Positions 1 to 9,743 of a stretch of 64,000 nt of DNA are shown here, in pieces. A program made the position numbers and the translations under genes. Every line of letters begins with the position of its first letter. Within the stretch, counting starts at the first letter, position 1. The notes below the pieces were generated by a model. It made no database searches, had not been told where the DNA came from, and saw nothing but the letters and a program-made list of their open reading frames with translations. The stretch comes from Candidatus Aalborgicola lynettensis (GTDB taxonomy: Bacteria > Pseudomonadota > Gammaproteobacteria > Burkholderiales > Burkholderiaceae_C), in the NCBI GenBank assembly GCA_016719405.1, contig JADJZE010000022.1, forward strand, positions 131,501 through 195,500. Reading direction: 5' to 3'.

Positions 1-203
1 AGACTTTTTTCGTCAATGTCCACAATGACGATGCGCTCGTCCAGCGTCGCGGGCATGGTGGCGCGCAGCCTCGCATCGTAAATGATGTCATCCAGGCGCT
101 GCAACACCCCCATTGGCAGGACGCCTACCGCATGCAGAAACGCAAACACCAACGGAATCAGCGTAACCGCTATGCGCGACCAGTGCTTTGCCAATGCTTT
201 CAT
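1..203 (-). CDS. CHASE2-domain sensor protein, N-terminal part (runs off the left edge)
   Basis: The reading frame starts with ATG at 203 and runs off the window, so only about 67 residues are visible. They begin MKALAKHWSRIAVTLIPLVF, a membrane-anchor segment, and continue into IVIVDIDEKSL, which is typical of the start of an extracytoplasmic CHASE2 domain. The same layout (anchor, then an IAVIAIDDQSI stretch) is found in the kinase at the head of this operon. In this family the missing C-terminus is often an adenylate/guanylate cyclase or a kinase, but the output domain cannot be seen here. It is the last visible gene of a minus-strand signalling operon and follows the FHA gene by about 58 nt. 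Confidence 0.7.
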   Translation of the reverse strand, partial: MKALAKHWSRIAVTLIPLVFAFLHAVGVLPMGVLQRLDDIIYDARLRATMPATLDERIVIVDIDEKS

Positions 204-260
204 GGGGTCAGCGTGGCTTTAAAACCTGCGGACTCTGGTGGCAATCAAGGACGCAAACCG

Positions 261-929
261 TCAGGTTTGCACAAATTGCATTTGCGTACCAGCAAGTTCT
301 ATCAGGTCCCCGTTTTTCAGAGGCAACGGATCGGCCTTGATGGGTGCGCCATTGAGCATGGGATTACCTGCGCCTTCCACATGGTGCACCACAAAACCTT
401 GCTGGCGCCGGGTAATGGCGGCCACCGCAACACCAGGCTTTCCGATGGTGGTAACCACTTTGGTCAAGGGCACTTCACGTCCGGAAGCTGCGCCGGACAA
501 AACCTTGATGGATGCCGTGAAAGCGCCAAAACCGATGGAATCTCCCGTAGCAGTTTGGAAACCGGACGGAGTTGCCTGCGAAGGCTGACTCGGCGCAGGG
601 CGGGCCTTGACAACCATGGTCTTGTCAAAATCTTCGCCGGCAGAATCACCGACAAACTTGATCTTGTACTTGCCCACCTCAATGGTGTCTCCACTGCGCA
701 GAGCCTGCTTCTTGACTGCTTTGCCATTGACGTATGTGCCATTGGTGCTACCCAAGTCTTCCAGCAGGACCTCGCCACCAGTCATCTGCAGCAGCGCGTG
801 CTCCCCACTAACGGCAAGATTGTCGATAACGATATCGTTGTATGGCCGACGACCCAAGGTGGTGCGATCCTTGGTGAGTTGGACCTCCTTGATAACGACT
901 TCATCGATCGACACGATCATTTTCGGCAT
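261..929 (-). CDS. Protein with two FHA domains
   Basis: 222 residues. The first FHA domain (about residues 20-90) has the canonical signature: LGRRPYNDIVID, a loop SGEHA, then DLGSTNGTYVNG. A Pro/Ser/Ala/Thr-rich linker leads to a second, degenerate FHA fold (about 155-220; IGKPGV, MLNGAPI, GDLIELAG). FHA domains bind phosphothreonine, so this protein probably reads the output of the Ser/Thr kinase two genes upstream. The PP2C gene upstream ends at 978, leaving about 50 nt between them. There is no signal peptide or membrane segment. The role as phospho-adaptor is inferred from family and neighbours; the actual target is unknown. Confidence 0.88.
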   Translation of the reverse strand: MPKMIVSIDEVVIKEVQLTKDRTTLGRRPYNDIVIDNLAVSGEHALLQMTGGEVLLEDLGSTNGTYVNGKAVKKQALRSGDTIEVGKYKIKFVGDSAGEDFDKTMVVKARPAPSQPSQATPSGFQTATGDSIGFGAFTASIKVLSGAASGREVPLTKVVTTIGKPGVAVAAITRRQQGFVVHHVEGAGNPMLNGAPIKADPLPLKNGDLIELAGTQMQFVQT

Positions 930-977
930 GATCGACTCCTTTCCCTGTGATAAGTTTGCGCAAAACGCATCTACAAC

Positions 978-1763
978 CTACTTTCCTAACAACCTGGCGA
1001 TAAGACCCCGCTTTTCAGCAGACTCCGACACACCCACCATCAACACCGAAATATTATCCCGGCCCCCATTTTCGTTCGCTGCATCGACCAGTTGAATGGC
1101 TTTCTGCTCCAAACCCGATTCAGCCGCAATAATTCTAGCGATTGCCGTATCGGCAACCATGTCCGACAAACCATCAGAACACAATAAGTACAAGTCTCCT
1201 GCCTGAACCGCGTATTCATTCACCTCCAACTCAACGACATCCTCCACTCCCAAAGCCCGCGTAACCAGGTTCTTGATAGATGAAGTTGCCGCCTGTTCCG
1301 GAGTTATCAAACCGGCATCCATTTGCTCCTGCAAGAGCGAGTGGTCTTTGGTAATTTGCTCCAACACACCCGCACGCCAACGGTAACAGCGCGAATCGCC
1401 GATGTGCCCCAACAGCAGTTTGTCACCGGTAAAAACGCCGACCACCAAAGTAGTCCCCATACCCGAATACTGCGCATTGGAACTGGCTGCATTAAATATG
1501 GACAAATTGGCATTGTCCACACATATCTCCATGGCACGACGAACCTCACGGATGTTGGCTCCGGCACCAGCCTCTAACAACCAACGGCTTAATTCGGACT
1601 TAATAAACGCAGTGGCCATGCCGCTAGCCACTTCGCCCGCGTTGTAACCACCCATGCCGTCGGCCAGCACTACCGTACGGGTCACTCCGTCGATCGCCAC
1701 GGAGTCCTCATTGTTTTCCCGGGCACGACCCGGATCAGTTCTGGCACAAAAATGGTAGTTCAT
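978..1763 (-). CDS. PP2C-family Ser/Thr protein phosphatase
   Basis: About 261 residues if started at the ATG at 1763 (MNYHFCARTDPGRARENNED). The frame stays open further upstream, but that part overlaps the kinase stop and lacks family similarity. PP2C metal-binding motifs are visible: RENNED near the N-terminus, LADGMGG, a GHIGDSR segment, LLCSDGLSD and NGGRDNISV near the C-terminus. These bind the two metal ions used to hydrolyse phosphoserine/threonine. The start lies 7 nt past the stop of the receptor kinase, which suggests translational coupling and a kinase/phosphatase pair. The protein appears cytoplasmic. Confidence 0.9.
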   Translation of the reverse strand: MNYHFCARTDPGRARENNEDSVAIDGVTRTVVLADGMGGYNAGEVASGMATAFIKSELSRWLLEAGAGANIREVRRAMEICVDNANLSIFNAASSNAQYSGMGTTLVVGVFTGDKLLLGHIGDSRCYRWRAGVLEQITKDHSLLQEQMDAGLITPEQAATSSIKNLVTRALGVEDVVELEVNEYAVQAGDLYLLCSDGLSDMVADTAIARIIAAESGLEQKAIQLVDAANENGGRDNISVLMVGVSESAEKRGLIARLLGK

Positions 1764-1770
1764 GGAACAG

Positions 1771-4479
1771 TCAAATCTCAATATCCGCAGCACCTGCAGG
1801 TGGTGCAGTATGGGGGCGCGGGACGACTTGCGCCGAAGTACGCTCAAAATCAGCGGCTCGGGCGGGTGCGGTCGCTACAAAAGCTGTCGTTTTTTCCACT
1901 ACACCGGGCGATTGCGCCGACGCGGCGGGCACCGCCTCACCCGACACGCCAGGCATTTGCTGCAAAACTCGGCGCAAATCGGCCGCAAAGGCATCGCCCG
2001 TTTGGTACCGTGTTTCCGGACGTTTGCTCAGCGCAAGTGCCACTGCGTCCGCCAGCGCAAGCGGAATTTCTGATCGAATTACGCGAATATCAGGAGCTTC
2101 CTCGTTAGCGATTTTGTACATCAACTCAGCCATGGAGTCGCCCCTAAACGGCAATACCCCCGCCAACAACTGAAACAGCATCACCCCCAGAGAATAGAGA
2201 TCGGAGCGACCATCCACTTTCTTGCCCGCCAGTTGCTCCGGAGACATGAAGCTTGGTGTACCCAACACCAGTCCGGTCTTGGTTTTGCTGGAATCGGTGA
2301 TGCGGGCGATACCGAAATCTGTGACCTTGACCGTGTCACTTTCCCGCTCGTACATGATGTTGGCAGGCTTGATATCACGATGCACCACATTTTGTTTATG
2401 GGCATAGGCCAGCGCCTCAGCCACACGGGCCACAATGCTGACGACCACCGGCATGGGCAACAAGTGATCACTTTTGCAATGGTCAGCCAGATCGCGGCCC
2501 TTGAGAAACTCCATGGCGATGTAGGCCAAGTCGTGCTCTTCACCCGCGTCAAAAATGGTGACGATGTTTTGGTGCTGCAAGCGCCCGGCGGTTTCGGCCT
2601 CGCGGAAGAAGCGCTCGCGGGCATCCACCAACTCCTCGCCCGCAAACTCCTGGCTCAAGGCCATGGTTTTGATGGCCACCACACGACCGATTTTGGGGTC
2701 TTTGCCCAGATACACCACGCCCATAGCGCCCTTACCCAACTCTTTCTCGACCTGGTAGCGTCCGAGCATGGGTTTTTCGACTGCGCCACCATCAAGCAGC
2801 ATGGTGCCACCAGGGTGGCTACTACCGCCACCGAGCATCACCGTTTCAGACAAATTCTTCGCACGGTTGAGCTTGGTCTTGATGTCTTTGTATTCCGGGT
2901 CAAAGGTGGCCATGTGCTCATAAACCGCCTGCGCCTTGTTGAACTGGCGTTTGCGTTCAAAGTCCATCGCCAAGCTATACAAATTGCCCATCAGCGCATC
3001 ATTGAATGGCACCCGGCGGAAGCGATCGAAGGCCATATCGAGTTGACCCTGACCCTGCAAGGCCAGGCCCATCATGCGATTGGTTTCTGCCGACTCCTCA
3101 TCCGCCTTGACTTTGCCGGCCTCCGTCATCAAGAAACGTTTGGTGGTGAGCGCCAGGTGCCCCAGCACCAACACAGTGGCCGGGAACACCAGCTTGAGCC
3201 AGGTGGCGGTCGCCGACAACAAGCCAAACTCCACTGCCAGCAAGGACACGAACAACACCAACGTAATCGTGGCAGCCATTCCCGCCGAGAGCCGTGGCAA
3301 CGCCGCAATGACATAAGCCGCGACCAGCAAAAACACCCCCAAGGTAGCCCACACGCCCCACGAAGGTTGCACGATGAAATGCTCGCTCAAAATGCTGGAC
3401 GTGATATGCGCAATGGTTTCTGCCGGGGACAAGGCCGCATTGCCGGGAACGGGAAACTGCACGCCAACCCCTGCAGCCGTGGCTCCAATAATGACGATCT
3501 TGTCGGCATATTTGCTGGCCGGAATTTTCCCGCTCAACACATCGTAAAACGAGTCCACGGCAAAAGCCGGCTTACCGTCGTTGCCTTTGTAAAACTGCGG
3601 CAACATCAGCGCAGCATCGTCTGTCTTCACCCTGAGTTTGCCGATCTGCACCGATTGCCCCACATTCAGCCGCACATCGGATGGTGACAGGTTCAAGCTC
3701 TTGGTTGCCGCCAGCAAGGCCATGGACGGAACCGCTTTACCGTAGTAATTGACCAGCAGCGGCTCCAGCCGAACTGCGCCATCCACGTCCGGAAACTGGT
3801 TCAGATGCCCAATACCTGCTGCCACCGTGCCAAACGATTCAAGCGGTTGCTGGCCGCGCGCGGCCGTGATGGAAAAGCCACTGGGGTCATCGACTGCACT
3901 CTTGAGTGCAAACGCCGGCAAAGGGTTGTCCGGGTTGCCTTGCTGCTCGCCCAATGCAAACACCGACGGCAGCAGCACATTACCGGCATTTTTGATGCTG
4001 TTTGCCAAAACGGCGTCGGTATCCAGCGCCACCTCGGCTTCGGCAATGATCAGGCCCAACTGTGTCGCCGTGGCGCCCTGTGCCGTCGGCTCAGCTGCGT
4101 CGGACGCAGCCAGCACATCGCGCATCTTGCGGATATAGAGCAGTCCAGGATCCACTTGGGGTTCAAAGAAAAATGCCGTGTGCACAATGGTCTTGGCCTT
4201 GGCGGCTGCCAGCTGATCGACCAGCCGCGCATGCACATCGCGCGGCCACGGCCAACGTCCGATGTTGGCGATGCTCTGGTCATCAATGGCAATGACTGCA
4301 ATACGGTCAGATGGCTGGCGGGTGGTACTGGTGCTGGCGAAGTCATAAAAACGGCGCTCCAGCGTACCGATGAAATCGGTTGCCATGTGCAAGCCAATGA
4401 CTGCGGCGACGATGGCAACGCCAGCGAACCAATCGGTGCGCCAGAATGAGATAGACCGCGATGAAGACGACTTCGCCAA
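1771..4479 (-). CDS. CHASE2-domain transmembrane Ser/Thr protein kinase
   Basis: 902 residues. Layout: N-terminal membrane segment (about 15-35), periplasmic CHASE2 sensor (about 40-345), three membrane helices (about 370-445), a linker with TPR-like helices (about 460-540), and a Hanks-type kinase domain (about 574-840). Catalytic motifs are intact: the glycine loop GKGAMG (582-587), Lys604 in VAIK, HRD (700-702), DFG (721-723) and SPE (746-748). The tail is low-complexity and rich in Ala/Pro. It is the first gene of the operon with PP2C, FHA and a second CHASE2 protein. The likely role is to sense an extracytoplasmic cue and phosphorylate Ser/Thr residues; the ligand cannot be told from sequence. 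Confidence 0.93.
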   Translation of the reverse strand: MAKSSSSRSISFWRTDWFAGVAIVAAVIGLHMATDFIGTLERRFYDFASTSTTRQPSDRIAVIAIDDQSIANIGRWPWPRDVHARLVDQLAAAKAKTIVHTAFFFEPQVDPGLLYIRKMRDVLAASDAAEPTAQGATATQLGLIIAEAEVALDTDAVLANSIKNAGNVLLPSVFALGEQQGNPDNPLPAFALKSAVDDPSGFSITAARGQQPLESFGTVAAGIGHLNQFPDVDGAVRLEPLLVNYYGKAVPSMALLAATKSLNLSPSDVRLNVGQSVQIGKLRVKTDDAALMLPQFYKGNDGKPAFAVDSFYDVLSGKIPASKYADKIVIIGATAAGVGVQFPVPGNAALSPAETIAHITSSILSEHFIVQPSWGVWATLGVFLLVAAYVIAALPRLSAGMAATITLVLFVSLLAVEFGLLSATATWLKLVFPATVLVLGHLALTTKRFLMTEAGKVKADEESAETNRMMGLALQGQGQLDMAFDRFRRVPFNDALMGNLYSLAMDFERKRQFNKAQAVYEHMATFDPEYKDIKTKLNRAKNLSETVMLGGGSSHPGGTMLLDGGAVEKPMLGRYQVEKELGKGAMGVVYLGKDPKIGRVVAIKTMALSQEFAGEELVDARERFFREAETAGRLQHQNIVTIFDAGEEHDLAYIAMEFLKGRDLADHCKSDHLLPMPVVVSIVARVAEALAYAHKQNVVHRDIKPANIMYERESDTVKVTDFGIARITDSSKTKTGLVLGTPSFMSPEQLAGKKVDGRSDLYSLGVMLFQLLAGVLPFRGDSMAELMYKIANEEAPDIRVIRSEIPLALADAVALALSKRPETRYQTGDAFAADLRRVLQQMPGVSGEAVPAASAQSPGVVEKTTAFVATAPARAADFERTSAQVVPRPHTAPPAGAADIEI

Positions 4480-4687
4480 ATGGCACCCCTAACCCGATTG
4501 TGCGACTGTGCGCACCCACACAGTACCCGCCCTAAGGAAACCCTCCGCCCATTGACGAAAGGAGGGGCCTACGTTACCAGATGGAATCGCCGCCGACAAG
4601 GCACTTCTTCATCCAATGGCCTGTTTCACACCCAGGGCAGATTTAATACAACAAATCAGGGAAAACACCAACTGGGGTGCAGCACGA

Positions 4688-5389
4688 TCAGGCTGGGGTT
4701 TTATCGTTCTTTTTCTTCAACAAACTACCCAGCAGCCACACCACTGTGGCACCCACAATGCCCAATCCGTAGTGCCATGCGGTCGATTGCGGCAAGAAGC
4801 CGCTTACCGCCGGGTCACTGTGCGCCATGGTGCCGGCAATCCAGCCCAGCAACATACCCCCTACGGTGATGATGGAGGGAAAACGGTCCATTAATTTCAA
4901 CACCAGCTGACTACCCCAGATGATGATGGGGATGCTCACCAGCAGCCCAAAAACAACCAGTGGCATCTGGTGCTGTCCACCCGCGCCGTTGGCCGCACCG
5001 GCGATAGCAATCACATTGTCAATGCTCATAACCAAGTCCGCCACAATCACCGTCTTGACGGCAGCCCACAGCTTGTCGCTGCTCTGAATGGCAGCATGCC
5101 CGTCTTCATCCTGTGGCGCCAACAGTTTGACACCAATCCACACCAGCAGACCAGCGCCCACCAGCTTCAAAAATGGCACCTGCAGCAGCGTCAGGGCAAA
5201 CGCGATCAACACCACGCGCAAAATGATGGCGCCCGCCGTCCCCCACAAGATACCCTTGAGACGCAAGTGGGGGGGCAGTTGCCTGCACGCCAGCGCAATG
5301 ACCACGGCGTTGTCGCCCCCCAACAAAATATCGATCATGATGATCTGCCCGACGGCAAACCAGAAGTGGGCGGTAAGGAACTCTTCCAT
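4688..5389 (-). CDS. TerC-family integral membrane protein
   Basis: About 233 residues from the ATG at 5389 (MEEFLTAHFWFAVGQIIMID). I chose this ATG because a GGAAAG motif lies six bases upstream; the ATG two codons earlier is possible. Family hallmarks are the acidic membrane motifs DILLGGDNAVVIAL and VMSIDNVIAIA in a seven-to-nine helix protein, with a short basic C-terminus (KKKND). TerC-family proteins (YjbE/YkoY type) are linked to metal-ion efflux, notably manganese during protein export, and to tellurite resistance. The substrate here is undetermined. The gene is separated from the upstream sucCD operon by a terminator and is probably transcribed on its own. Confidence 0.88.
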   Translation of the reverse strand: MEEFLTAHFWFAVGQIIMIDILLGGDNAVVIALACRQLPPHLRLKGILWGTAGAIILRVVLIAFALTLLQVPFLKLVGAGLLVWIGVKLLAPQDEDGHAAIQSSDKLWAAVKTVIVADLVMSIDNVIAIAGAANGAGGQHQMPLVVFGLLVSIPIIIWGSQLVLKLMDRFPSIITVGGMLLGWIAGTMAHSDPAVSGFLPQSTAWHYGLGIVGATVVWLLGSLLKKKNDKTPA

Positions 5390-5430
5390 GCTCATCTTTC
5401 CAAAGCTGCACCGGCCACACGGGCGGCGCC

Positions 5431-5470
5431 CAAAATACAAAAACCGGATTGCCCCGCAGGACATCCGGTT
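5431..5470 (-). terminator. Rho-independent terminator after sucCD
   Basis: On the minus strand a perfect 8-bp stem (AACCGGAT / ATCCGGTT, 13-nt loop) is followed directly by a T-rich run ending GTATTTT. It lies between the sucD stop and the terC start in the right orientation to end the sucCD transcript. Confidence 0.75.
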
Positions 5471-5528
5471 GCATGCAATGGTCACTGTGCGCAGCAACCA
5501 TCAATAATGCGCAACGTGGCAGCCAGCG

Positions 5529-6422
5529 CTACAGCATGGCCTTCAACAACTTGGCCATTTCAGACGGATTGCGTGTGACTTTGAAGCCGCACTCTTCCAT
5601 CACGGCCAATTTGGCATCCGCCGTATCGGCACCGCCGGAAATCAATGCACCGGCGTGGCCCATGCGTTTACCAGCGGGGGCGGTGACACCGGCGATAAAG
5701 CCCACAATAGGCTTCTTCATGTTGAGTTTGCACCAGCGCGCCGCTTCGGCTTCGTCGGGTCCGCCAATTTCGCCGATCATGATGACCGCATCGGTATCGG
5801 GGTCGTCATTAAAGGCGCGCATCACGTCGATGTGCTTGAGGCCATTGATGGGGTCACCACCAATGCCGACCGCGGAAGACTGACCCAAACCGATTTCGGT
5901 CAATTGCGCCACAGCCTCATACGTCAGTGTGCCGGAACGGCTCACGACGCCAATGCGGCCCTTGCGGTGGATGTGACCGGGCATGATGCCGATCTTGATC
6001 TCATCGGGCGTAATCAAACCGGGGCAGTTGGGGCCCAGCAGCAAAGTCTTCTTGCCACCAGCGGCTTCCTTGGCCTTCATGCGGTTGCGCACTTCCAGCA
6101 TGTCGCGCACCGGAATGCCTTCGGTGATACAAATCGCCAGATCCAGATTGGCTTCTACCGCTTCCCAAATGGCAGCAGCAGCACCTGCGGGGGGCACATA
6201 GATGACGGACACGGTAGCGCCCGTTTCTGCGGCTGCTTCCTTGACGGATGCGTAGATGGGGATGTTGAAGATCGACTCGCCGGCCTTCTTGGGGTTTACA
6301 CCCGCCACAAAGCAGTTTTTGCCGTTCGCGTATTCCTGGCATTTTTCCGTGTGGAACTGACCGGTCTTACCGGTAATGCCCTGGGTGATGACTTTGGTGT
6401 CTTTATTGATAAATATGGACAT
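5529..6422 (-). CDS. sucD: Succinyl-CoA synthetase (ADP-forming), alpha subunit
   Basis: 297 residues, the usual length. It starts MSIFINKDTKVITQGITGKT, the conserved CoA-binding N-terminus, and has FVAGVNPKKAGE, GPNCPGLITP, and near the C-terminus the GHAGALISGG segment that holds the histidine phosphorylated during catalysis. With the beta subunit it converts succinyl-CoA, ADP and phosphate to succinate, CoA and ATP in the TCA cycle, in the cytoplasm. It follows sucC after about 15 nt in one operon that ends at the terminator downstream. Confidence 0.98.
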   Translation of the reverse strand: MSIFINKDTKVITQGITGKTGQFHTEKCQEYANGKNCFVAGVNPKKAGESIFNIPIYASVKEAAAETGATVSVIYVPPAGAAAAIWEAVEANLDLAICITEGIPVRDMLEVRNRMKAKEAAGGKKTLLLGPNCPGLITPDEIKIGIMPGHIHRKGRIGVVSRSGTLTYEAVAQLTEIGLGQSSAVGIGGDPINGLKHIDVMRAFNDDPDTDAVIMIGEIGGPDEAEAARWCKLNMKKPIVGFIAGVTAPAGKRMGHAGALISGGADTADAKLAVMEECGFKVTRNPSEMAKLLKAML

Positions 6423-6437
6423 GTTCTGGCTCCGGGC

Positions 6438-7601
<1,164 letters not shown>

Positions 7602-7774
7602 GGCGTCTCTTGTGGAGCAGAATGGAATCGCCATGCTGCACGCTGTAGAGCGGCACATGGCACGGGTCACGACACAAATGTATCATGGCGCGGAGCGGCT
7701 ATCTTGTGCCGAACTTACAGTTGCCTCCCAGGCCCCCTTTTCCCTGCCCCGAACGCGCCTGACGCGCCCCTACC

Positions 7775-8710
7775 ATGAAAAAAGTATTTATCGACGGAGA
7801 AGCCGGCACCACTGGCCTGCAAATCCGTGAGCGCCTGCAGTCCATGGCCGCTATTGAGCTGCTCAGCATCGCCCCCGCCTTGCGCAAAGACGCCAACGCC
7901 AAACGCGCGCTAATGGCCCAGGCCGACTTGGTGATTCTGTGCCTGCATGACGATGCCGCTATTGAATCAGTAGCAATGATCGACCATCTGACAAGCGCAA
8001 ATGGCGGAATTGGCCCCAAAGTCATCGACGCCTCCACCGCCCACCGCACCGCACCGGGCTGGGTGTACGGCTTTCCCGAACTGGCCGCCGGTCAGCGCGA
8101 GGCCGTGGTGCAAGCCCGCCGCGTGGCCAACCCCGGCTGCTACGCCACGGGCGCCATCGCGCTGATCCGCCCGCTGGTCGATGCCGGCCTGTTGCCAGCC
8201 GACTGGCCCATGTGTCTGCCCTCCGTGAGCGGCTATTCGGGCGGCGGGCGCACCATGATCGAAGCCTACGAAGCAGGCACCGCCGCTCCGTTTGAGCTGT
8301 ACGCCCTGGGCCTCAAACACAAGCACATCCCCGAAATCATGCGCTACACCGGCCTGACGCGGCGCCCGCTGTTTGTGCCCTCGGTTGGCAACTTCAAGCA
8401 GGGCATGCTGGTGCAACTGCCCCTGCACCTGGACACCCTGCCGGGCAAGCCCAGCGCGCAGGACCTGCACGCGGCGCTGGCCAAGCACTATGCCGGCAGT
8501 TCCTGGGTCACGGTGGAGAGCGCCACGCCCGACCTCAAACTCGATGCGGTCGCCCTGGCCGACACCAACAAAATGGAACTGCGCGTGTTTGCCAATGACG
8601 CCCAGGCGGACGGCTTTGCCCACGCCGTGCTGGTGGCGCGGCTGGACAACCTGGGCAAAGGTGCGTCGGGTGCTGCAGTGCAAAACCTGGAGCTTATGCT
8701 CGGGCTGTAA
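7775..8710 (+). CDS. argC: N-acetyl-gamma-glutamyl-phosphate reductase, type 2
   Basis: 311 residues, the type-2 AGPR size. It has an NADP-binding N-terminus (FIDGEAGTTGLQI), DASTAHRT, the catalytic cysteine in NPGCYATG, and SGYSGGGR. It reduces N-acetylglutamyl phosphate to the semialdehyde in arginine biosynthesis, in the cytoplasm. The segment around residues 61-80 (AIESVAMIDHL then SANGGIGPK) is longer than I expect for the family and loosely resembles the dispersed repeat of this window, so it may be an old in-frame insertion; this is weak. The gene is divergent from sucC. Confidence 0.95.
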   Translation: MKKVFIDGEAGTTGLQIRERLQSMAAIELLSIAPALRKDANAKRALMAQADLVILCLHDDAAIESVAMIDHLTSANGGIGPKVIDASTAHRTAPGWVYGFPELAAGQREAVVQARRVANPGCYATGAIALIRPLVDAGLLPADWPMCLPSVSGYSGGGRTMIEAYEAGTAAPFELYALGLKHKHIPEIMRYTGLTRRPLFVPSVGNFKQGMLVQLPLHLDTLPGKPSAQDLHAALAKHYAGSSWVTVESATPDLKLDAVALADTNKMELRVFANDAQADGFAHAVLVARLDNLGKGASGAAVQNLELMLGL

Positions 8711-8721
8711 CCGCCACAGCG

Positions 8722-8781
8722 CTTACTATGCTTTTGATAGCTGCCTGCGCATGCCAGACAAGCGCAAACGGCGGTTTTGAC
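8722..8781 (+). repeat. Dispersed ~60-bp repeat, copy between argC and the AEC carrier
   Basis: The copy reads CTATGCTTTTGATAGCTGCC, then a GCGCAAACGGCGG-like second half, ending TTTTGAC. It begins about 11 nt after the argC stop and ends 9 nt before the convergent AEC gene, so it fills the intergenic space. It has the same polarity as the copies in srkA and proA. Confidence 0.8.
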
Positions 8782-8790
8782 TAAAAAGAA

Positions 8791-9729
8791 TCATGCCCCC
8801 AGCAGCGTCAGCACCAGCGGCGTGGTCACCGAGGCCAGCGCAGTGGACAGCACCAGGCTGGCCGCCACCGGTCCCTCCATCACCTTGAACTGGCGCGACA
8901 TCAGGTACACATTGGCGCCCACGGCGATGGAGCCCAGCAACACCACCACCTTGGTTTCCATGGGCGGCAAACCCAGCAAGCGCGCCAAGCCCCACACCAC
9001 CAGCGGCTGCACCACCAGCTTCAGCCCGCATATCGCCACACTTTGGCGCCAGCCCGTGCGCACATCAAACTCGGCCAGCCCCATGCCCAACGCCACCAAT
9101 GCCAAGGACGCGGCGGCCTGGGCGAGCATAGACAGCGGCGTTTCGACCAATGCAGGCAAGGTCAGCCCGGTCAAGCCGAACAAGGAGCCCAGCACAATCG
9201 CCGCCACCACCGGGTTGGTGGCCACCCCCTTGGCGGTTTTGGTGAAACCCGCCGCCGAGAAACTGCCGTGGCGCGCCCATTCGATGGACACCGTGACCAA
9301 GGTCCATAGCGTTAGCGCATTGAACACCAGCACCAGCGCCACCGAAGGCAGCGCCGCATCGCCCAAAGCCACCTTGGCCAGTGGCACACCCAACAGCACA
9401 TTGTTGGAAAACACCCCACCCAGCGCAAACACCGATTGCGATACCCCATCCAGCCGAAAAAACCGTGCCGCCACCAGCCGCCCGATGGCAAACACAATCA
9501 GGCAGGCACCAAAAAACGCGATCAACAGCCGCGCGTCCACCGGCGGCAGCTTGGACATGTCGCTCATCAGATGGAACAGCAGCGCCGGCAGCGCCACCGA
9601 AAATACAAAACGCGACAGCGCCTGCGACACCGTTTGCGGCCACTGCCCCCAGTGCATAAGCCCGTAGCCGACGAACACCAGCACAAACAGCGGTGCAGCC
9701 AGGACGACGTGGTGCAAAAAGGTACCCAT
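8791..9729 (-). CDS. AEC-family (auxin-efflux-carrier-like) transporter
   Basis: 312 residues with about ten hydrophobic helices spread over the whole length. Typical family features are an early FVLVFVGYG helix, FVFSVALPALLFHLM, and a half-way break GGVFSNNVLLGVPL. AEC proteins are secondary carriers in the inner membrane, in bacteria often for malonate, malate or other small organic anions. No substrate is evident here. It starts 15 nt after the FimV-like gene, and the two may be cotranscribed. Confidence 0.87.
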   Translation of the reverse strand: MGTFLHHVVLAAPLFVLVFVGYGLMHWGQWPQTVSQALSRFVFSVALPALLFHLMSDMSKLPPVDARLLIAFFGACLIVFAIGRLVAARFFRLDGVSQSVFALGGVFSNNVLLGVPLAKVALGDAALPSVALVLVFNALTLWTLVTVSIEWARHGSFSAAGFTKTAKGVATNPVVAAIVLGSLFGLTGLTLPALVETPLSMLAQAAASLALVALGMGLAEFDVRTGWRQSVAICGLKLVVQPLVVWGLARLLGLPPMETKVVVLLGSIAVGANVYLMSRQFKVMEGPVAASLVLSTALASVTTPLVLTLLGA

Positions 9730-9743
9730 GGGCGCCCAAGCGG

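Noticed and set aside
1..4479. Type VI secretion-associated kinase/phosphatase/FHA set
   Set aside because: No Tss genes are visible; the CHASE2 domains and order differ from typical PpkA/PppA/Fha loci.
7955..8015. Possible repeat copy in argC
   Set aside because: Matches are scattered (GCTATTGA, TAGC, AAATGGC, AATTGG) and the core ATAGCTGCTTGCG is missing; kept only as a remark in the gene entry.
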